Assembly: GCA_902363535.1 (NCBI GenBank)
Contig: CABJAE010000001.1
Coordinates: 48,758 to 112,757, forward strand
From: Peptoniphilaceae bacterium
GTDB taxonomy: Bacteria; Bacillota; Clostridia; Tissierellales; Peptoniphilaceae
Reading direction: 5' to 3'
DNA length: 64,000 bases
In this document: positions 59,649 through 64,000 of the stretch, piece after piece
Position numbering within the stretch: the stretch's first letter is position 1
How the letters are laid out: the number at the start of each line of letters is the position of its first letter
The notes under the pieces: model-generated
Told to the model about the DNA's origin: nothing
The model's database searches: none
The model's input: only the letters and a program-made list of their open reading frames with translations
Position numbers and translations under genes: made by a program

Positions 59649-60322
59649 GATTCGTCCTCGCCGACAAATTTATAGCCCACGCCGCGCACGGTGACGATGT
59701 AGCGGCGATAGGGTTCGATGCTGTTTCGAAGCATTTTAATGTGGGTGTCCACGGTGCGGTCGTCGCCGTAAAAATCGTAGCCCCACACTTTATTTAAGAG
59801 CTTCTCCCGGCTCAAGGCGATGTTTTCGTTTTCGGCGATAAAAACCAAGAGGTCGAATTCCTTCGGCGTCATTTCCACGGGCTCGCCGTCTACGTAGACT
59901 TCCCTGCCGTCCAGGTCGATGGAAAGCCCCTTAAAGTCCAGCACGTGATTTTCCTTTACGCTGCTGTTGCGCTTGGCGATGACCGAGAGGCGGGCCATAA
60001 GCTCCTTCGGCGAAAAGGGCTTCACCACGTAATCGTCGATGCCGATTTCAAAGCCGTAGAGCTTGTCGTACTCCTCCCCTCGGGCGCTGAGCATTAATAC
60101 GGGAATATCTTTATCTTTTTTTATTTCTTTATAGGCGCTGAAGCCGTCCAGGCGGGGCATCATAACGTCCATGACGATGACGTCGAAATCATCGCTCTTG
60201 CACATTTCCACGGCTTCCATGCCGTCGACGGCTTCCGCCACTTCGTAGCCTTCAAATTCCGCGTAGGTTCGGATCACTTCTCGAATCTTCGCTTCGTCGT
60301 CTACGACCAATAGTTTATACAT
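59645..60322 (-). CDS. OmpR-family response regulator paired with the downstream kinase
   Basis: The 225-aa protein has a receiver domain (LLVVDDEAKIREVIR, phosphoacceptor Asp in VIVMDVMMPRLDG, Lys in DYVVKPFSPKEL) and a winged-helix output domain (EMTPKEFDLLVFIAEN, LLNKVWGYDFYGDDRTVDTHI). ATG at 60322 is preceded by AGAGGTG. It follows phoR by about 40 bases and may have its own promoter in that gap. The pair's target genes cannot be told from the window. Confidence 0.94.
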   Translation of the reverse strand: MYKLLVVDDEAKIREVIRTYAEFEGYEVAEAVDGMEAVEMCKSDDFDVIVMDVMMPRLDGFSAYKEIKKDKDIPVLMLSARGEEYDKLYGFEIGIDDYVVKPFSPKELMARLSVIAKRNSSVKENHVLDFKGLSIDLDGREVYVDGEPVEMTPKEFDLLVFIAENENIALSREKLLNKVWGYDFYGDDRTVDTHIKMLRNSIEPYRRYIVTVRGVGYKFVGEDES

Positions 60323-60343
60323 AGGCACCTCTTTCCGATACCT

Positions 60344-60349
60344 ATTATA
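60344..60349 (-). promoter_or_regulatory. Possible -10 box for the second two-component system
   Basis: A perfect TATAAT (60344-60349, reverse strand) about 22 bases upstream of the response regulator start. No good -35 box is seen, so activity is uncertain. Confidence 0.35.
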
Positions 60350-60363
60350 CTATAAATCCTGCC

Positions 60364-62085
60364 TTATAACTTTGAGGAGTAGATTCCCTTTTTCGGAAAG
60401 CGCAGGCGGAAGGTACTGCCGTGGCGAAGTTGGGACTTCACGTCGATGGTGCCCTTTAGGCTGTCCACATTGTGTTTGACGATGGCGAGGCCCAGGCCCG
60501 TGGATTTCTCGTTGTAGCTGCGGGATTTGTCCGCCATGTAAAAGCGCTCGAAGATGCGGCGCTGATCGTCGTAGGAAATGCCGATCCCCGTGTCCTGAAT
60601 GGTGACGACAAAGCTGGATTCGTCCTTTCCGTCCAAAACGATGCGCACATTGCCGCCTTTGACATTGTAGGCGATGGCATTGTCCACTAAATTGCCGATC
60701 AGCTCCCGCATAAGATCCGGGTGGGTGTAGAGGCGATTGTCCCGATCCGGTTGAAAGCCCAGATGGATGTCCTTCGCCGCGGCGTCGGGCTCGTAGGATT
60801 TCAACACGTCTTTTACCAACACTTCCATGTCCACGACGCGATACTCTTCCGGGCGATTCTTCTCTTCCAGGCGGCTCATGCTGATAATGGCGTTGATCAG
60901 CTCAAAGAGCTTGTTGGACTCGTCGAGAATAATGTCTAAAAATTTGTTTCGATCTTCCTCCGCCACCATGCCCGAACGCAAGAGCTCCGCGTAGCCGGAG
61001 ATGGAGGTGAGGGGGGTTTTTAATTCGTGGGTCACATTGGATGTAAATTCCCGACGACTGCGCTCGGCCAAGCTCTGTTGGGTCTCGTCGATCATTAGGA
61101 TCAACATGCCGTAAAAGGCGCCGACCTCGTTAAAGATGGGATCGAAGAAAAACTTGATCACTACGCCCTCCATGGCGATTTTTTGCATGTCGTCTTTTTG
61201 ATTGTCGAAGGCCCGGGAAAAGGCATCGTAAAAATTGCGCTCCCGGCACAAATAGAGCAGATCTTTCCCCTGAAAATTAATGTAGAGGGAGGCATTTAAC
61301 AGCTTGACCGCCGCCTCGTTTATGGAGAGGATTTTTCTGTCCTCGCCCACGAGGATCACGCCCTCGGTCATGTTCTCCACCATGTCGTTTAAGCCCGTGA
61401 GCCTGGAAGTCAGGCTCTCCAATTGATGGCGTTCCCTTGAGGCTTCTTTCTTCAGGGCCTCTTCATAGGTTTCGTGAAGAGGGCTCAGTTCCAACTTGAA
61501 TTCCGGATCCTGAACGTAATGGCGGTAATTTTGAATGAGAAAAACCCCTTCTTCTTCCTCTCGCTCCATGCGATAAAGGATGAGCAGATAGAGAGCCATG
61601 CCGCCGGCCACGGTGGCGATGATGGTGTAGGACAGGTAGTGGAAGGTGGAGGCCATCATGCTGTCGTGGGCCATGAGAATGATGAGCATGCCGCCGTCTT
61701 CAAAGACCGTGGTCTGAATGTATTGGGTTTCGAGAAAGCCCTTGTGGTACACTTCCCAGCCGGCGCTTGTCCTCTCTTTAAGGGGGCTTTTTTTCGCGTA
61801 ATCCGTCAAGGCATCGGTGCGCTTGGAAAGGCTGTTGGTATAAAGCACCTCGCCCTCGCCGTTTAAATAGACGAGGTTGTCGTCTTTGTCCGTAGCGTGA
61901 AGATTTAATTGATGGAGGCGGGCGGCTTCGTTGTCCGCTTTTTTTAAGTTGCCCGTCAGAGCCTCGAGGCTCTTTTCGTTATAACGAATCCCTCGATTGT
62001 GATAGTCGAGGGATGCGGAAATTTGAAATATAAAGGCGACCATAAACGCCATTAAAAAGCTGAATCGTCGTATCTTTTCGTTCAT
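60364..62085 (-). CDS. phoR: PhoR/WalK-type sensor histidine kinase with PAS domain
   Basis: The 573-aa kinase has a helix at about 8-25, an extracytoplasmic region, a second helix near 147-170, a PAS domain (about 240-340, with EGVILVGEDRKILSINEAAVKLLN), the H-box FTSNVTHELKTPLTSISGYAELL and complete ATPase motifs (NLVDNAIAYN, DTGIGI, STGLGLAIVKHN). It overlaps phoP by four bases, next to phoU and pstB, so it is best read as PhoR, the phosphate-starvation sensor. WalK has a similar layout but would be beside walR and walH/I. Confidence 0.88.
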   Translation of the reverse strand: MNEKIRRFSFLMAFMVAFIFQISASLDYHNRGIRYNEKSLEALTGNLKKADNEAARLHQLNLHATDKDDNLVYLNGEGEVLYTNSLSKRTDALTDYAKKSPLKERTSAGWEVYHKGFLETQYIQTTVFEDGGMLIILMAHDSMMASTFHYLSYTIIATVAGGMALYLLILYRMEREEEEGVFLIQNYRHYVQDPEFKLELSPLHETYEEALKKEASRERHQLESLTSRLTGLNDMVENMTEGVILVGEDRKILSINEAAVKLLNASLYINFQGKDLLYLCRERNFYDAFSRAFDNQKDDMQKIAMEGVVIKFFFDPIFNEVGAFYGMLILMIDETQQSLAERSRREFTSNVTHELKTPLTSISGYAELLRSGMVAEEDRNKFLDIILDESNKLFELINAIISMSRLEEKNRPEEYRVVDMEVLVKDVLKSYEPDAAAKDIHLGFQPDRDNRLYTHPDLMRELIGNLVDNAIAYNVKGGNVRIVLDGKDESSFVVTIQDTGIGISYDDQRRIFERFYMADKSRSYNEKSTGLGLAIVKHNVDSLKGTIDVKSQLRHGSTFRLRFPKKGIYSSKL

Positions 62086-62759
62086 TCCTTGTATCCTACT
62101 TTGTAGCCGATGTTTCGCACGGTTTCAATGAGCGAGGCCTTGTCTTTCAGCTTGTGCCGCAAAGAGGCGATGTGCACGTCAACGGTGCGAGACTCTCCTT
62201 CGAAATCGTAGCCCCAAACCTGGGCCATAATGGTCTCCCGATTCAGGACGATGTTTTTGTTTCGGAAAAGGTAATACAAAAGCTCGAATTCCTTATAGGT
62301 TAGGGTAATGGGTTCGCCGTTTACAAGCACCGTACGCTTTTTGTTGTCGATGACGACGCCGTCGATGGCGATGGACCGGCCGCTCTCTTCCTTCGGGCGG
62401 GCGCGGCGCAAAACGGCCTTCACCCGCGCCACCAACTCCAGCACGCTGAAAGGCTTGACGATGTAGTCGTCCGCCCCCTTGTCCAGACCCACGATTTTAT
62501 CCAGCTCCGAAGATTTCGCCGTGAGCATAATGACGGGAATATCTTCCGTCGTAGGATTTTCGCGGATCCGACTCAAGATCGAGAGCCCGTCTTCCCCGGG
62601 GAGCATAATGTCCAGAAGAACGAGTGACGGCACTTTTTCGCGCATGGCCTCAAAGAGTTCTTCGCCGGATGCGAAGCCCTGCACGTCGAAATCGCTGTTT
62701 TTTAGGGCATAGACGATTAAATCCCGAATGTTGCCCTCGTCTTCTACACAATAAATCAT
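62082..62759 (-). CDS. phoP: Phosphate response regulator PhoP/PhoB-like
   Basis: This 225-aa OmpR-family regulator has a receiver domain (IYCVEDEGNIRDLIVYAL, Asp in LVLLDIMLPGEDG, Lys in DYIVKPFSVLEL) and a winged helix (LTYKEFELLYYLFRNKNIVLNRE, MAQVWGYDFEGESRTVDVHIASLR). It lies one base after phoU and overlaps phoR. The pst-phoU-phoPR arrangement implies it activates phosphate-uptake genes when phosphate is scarce. Confidence 0.9.
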   Translation of the reverse strand: MIYCVEDEGNIRDLIVYALKNSDFDVQGFASGEELFEAMREKVPSLVLLDIMLPGEDGLSILSRIRENPTTEDIPVIMLTAKSSELDKIVGLDKGADDYIVKPFSVLELVARVKAVLRRARPKEESGRSIAIDGVVIDNKKRTVLVNGEPITLTYKEFELLYYLFRNKNIVLNRETIMAQVWGYDFEGESRTVDVHIASLRHKLKDKASLIETVRNIGYKVGYKE

Positions 62760-62760
62760 A

Positions 62761-63432
62761 TTACACCCCGAATGTTTCTACGCCTAAGTAATCCTTGTGG
62801 TGACCGGTGAGGGAGAATACAACCCACTCGCCGATGTTTTGTGCGTGATCCCCGACCCGCTCCAGGTATTTGGCGATCTGCAAAAGATCCACCGACTCTT
62901 CCGGATCATCCTGTCCGTTTTGAAGTTTGTGGATGAGCTTTTCCCGCACTTGAACGAAGAGATCGTCCACCACATCGTCGTGATTGATGCATTGGGTGGC
63001 CAAGTCTTCGTCTTTTGTAATGAAGGCGTCGACAGCCATTTTAATCATGGCCGTGGATTCTTCAAACATGCGCGTGATTAAATCCGTGGTGACGGACAGG
63101 GGTTTGTCGTCCATGGTGAGGGAAATTTCGCAAATGTCCTGTGCGTGATCGCCGATCCGCTCCAAGTCCGTAATGATCTTTAAGGCCGCGGAAATAAAGC
63201 GAAGGTCCCCGGCCACCGGTTGCTGCTTCAAAAGGAGCATAAGGCACATGTCCTCGATCTGCCGTTCCATGCGGTCCACGTCCCGATCGTTGTCGGATAC
63301 GGAAATAGCCAGATCCTTGTCACGGTTCTTTAAGGCCGTCATGGCATCGGAAACGGCTTGTTCCACCGTGGCCGCCATTTTTATAAGCAGGGTATTTAAT
63401 TCGTCCAGTTCTAAATCGTATTGTTTTCTCAT
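62761..63432 (-). CDS. phoU: Phosphate signalling protein PhoU
   Basis: PhoU links PstSCAB activity to PhoR and keeps the system off in phosphate excess. The 223-aa all-helical protein has two PhoU repeats, each with an E/DxxxD-type acidic pattern: RMERQIEDMCLMLLLKQQPVAGDLRFISAALKIITDLERIGDHAQDICE and a second ending AKYLERVGDHAQNIGEWVVF. It follows pstB by 12 bases. Confidence 0.96.
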   Translation of the reverse strand: MRKQYDLELDELNTLLIKMAATVEQAVSDAMTALKNRDKDLAISVSDNDRDVDRMERQIEDMCLMLLLKQQPVAGDLRFISAALKIITDLERIGDHAQDICEISLTMDDKPLSVTTDLITRMFEESTAMIKMAVDAFITKDEDLATQCINHDDVVDDLFVQVREKLIHKLQNGQDDPEESVDLLQIAKYLERVGDHAQNIGEWVVFSLTGHHKDYLGVETFGV

Positions 63433-63444
63433 GTCATCCCCCTA

Positions 63445-64000
63445 TTAACCGAAACGACCGGTAATGTAATCTTCCGTCCGCTTATCCCGCGGATTGGAGA
63501 ACATTCGCTCCGTCGAATCCATCTCAATGACTTCTCCCGTAAGGAAAAACGCCGTCTTGTCCGACACCCGCGCCGCCTGTTGCATATTGTGAGTGACCAT
63601 GACAATAGTATAATCCTTTTTTAAATCCTGTACCAGTTCTTCGATCTTTAATGTGGAAATCGGGTCCAGCGCCGAGGTGGGCTCGTCCATTAAGAGCACT
63701 TCCGGTTCCACGGCCAAGGCCCTGGCGATGCAAATCCGTTGTTGTTGCCCGCCGGAGACTTCCGTGGCCCGTTGGTGGAGCTTGTCTTTGACTTCTTCCC
63801 AAATGGCGGCGCCCTTTAAGGAGCGCTCCACGATTTCGTTCAGATCGTTTTTGTTTTTTATGCCGTGGGTTCTTGGACCGTAGGCGATGTTGTCGTAGAT
63901 GCTCATGGGAAAGGGGTTCGGGTTTTGAAACACCATGCCGACCCGCTTTCTCAAAAGATTCACGTCGTAGCCGGGGTCGTAAATATCCTGACCGTCTAAG
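63445..64000 (-). CDS. pstB: Phosphate ABC transporter ATP-binding protein, C-terminal part (runs off right edge)
   Basis: PstB powers high-affinity phosphate import. The frame is open to the window edge. Reading from 64000 it shows [37 protein letters not shown] (Q-loop region), the ABC signature VSGGQQQR, Walker [14 protein letters not shown] and the His in [10 protein letters not shown]. The Walker A motif lies outside the window. VFQxPNPFPxSIYDN is specific to PstB. It precedes phoU, so the rest of pst is expected to the right. Confidence 0.95.
   Translation of the reverse strand, partial: LDGQDIYDPGYDVNLLRKRVGMVFQNPNPFPMSIYDNIAYGPRTHGIKNKNDLNEIVERSLKGAAIWEEVKDKLHQRATEVSGGQQQRICIARALAVEPEVLLMDEPTSALDPISTLKIEELVQDLKKDYTIVMVTHNMQQAARVSDKTAFFLTGEVIEMDSTERMFSNPRDKRTEDYITGRFG

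Noticed and set aside
1..64000. tRNA, rRNA, CRISPR, transposase or phage genes
   Set aside because: None was recognised on either strand while reading the window; a covariance or profile search could still find a small RNA I missed.

Overview
The window looks like chromosomal DNA of an anaerobic Firmicute. Low-GC-type gene orders (mraZ-rsmH-ftsL-pbpB-mraY-murD-ftsW-murG-divIB-ftsZ, alaS-ireB-ruvX, trmR-trhP-udk, infC-rpmI-rplT), strong AGGAGG ribosome sites, TTGACA/TATAAT promoters, RNase J, IreB and an anaerobic cobalamin pathway all fit. Codon third positions are rich in G and C for a Firmicute. My best guess is the Peptoniphilaceae/Tissierellia group; this is inference from gene content and not a species call. 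No rRNA, tRNA, CRISPR array, insertion sequence or prophage was seen. No stretch longer than 300 bases lacks a gene.

Layout. 1-140 is the N-terminus of a KtrB/TrkH potassium channel running off the left edge. 198-1430 is the infC-rpmI-rplT operon with an attenuating L20-type leader and an ATT-started infC. 1427-7811 holds udk, trhP and trmR (tRNA U34 modification), RNase J, a Fur-family regulator, ruvX, a ferredoxin-fused aldo/keto reductase and ireB. 7831-12300 holds alaS, an AI-2E-family membrane protein and an Rrf2 regulator with a likely self-operator. 12302-17885 holds leuS, asnS, rarA and nrdR. 17940-28747 is the division and cell-wall (dcw) cluster with a four-unit MraZ operator; murC, murE, murF and ftsA are absent from it. 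28795-34326 is a housekeeping run (hflX, yigZ, nadE, yebC, a DUF1461 membrane protein, deoC, lgt).

The central accessory stretch 34337-42130 is the most unusual. It has a class A penicillin-binding protein with an intact glycosyltransferase domain whose transpeptidase motifs are all destroyed, a 48-residue highly basic protein, a FolD homologue lacking the usual catalytic lysine, an NlpC/P60 hydrolase behind a perfect WalR-type box, MgtE, and an SLH-domain protein behind a near-perfect WalR-type box.

42133-54605 is a tightly overlapping 17-gene cobalamin operon. It runs from cobalt insertion (CbiK) through ring methylation and contraction (CbiL, H, F, G, D, T, E, C, J) to nucleotide-loop assembly (CbiB, CobD, CobT, CobU, CobS, CobC), plus a cysteine-rich small protein. 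It lacks cbiA, cbiP, the adenosyltransferase and any visible B12 riboswitch. 54644-58189 is a free-standing pyruvate carboxylase. 58224-64000 contains two tandem two-component systems, phoU and the truncated pstB of a phosphate-uptake operon.
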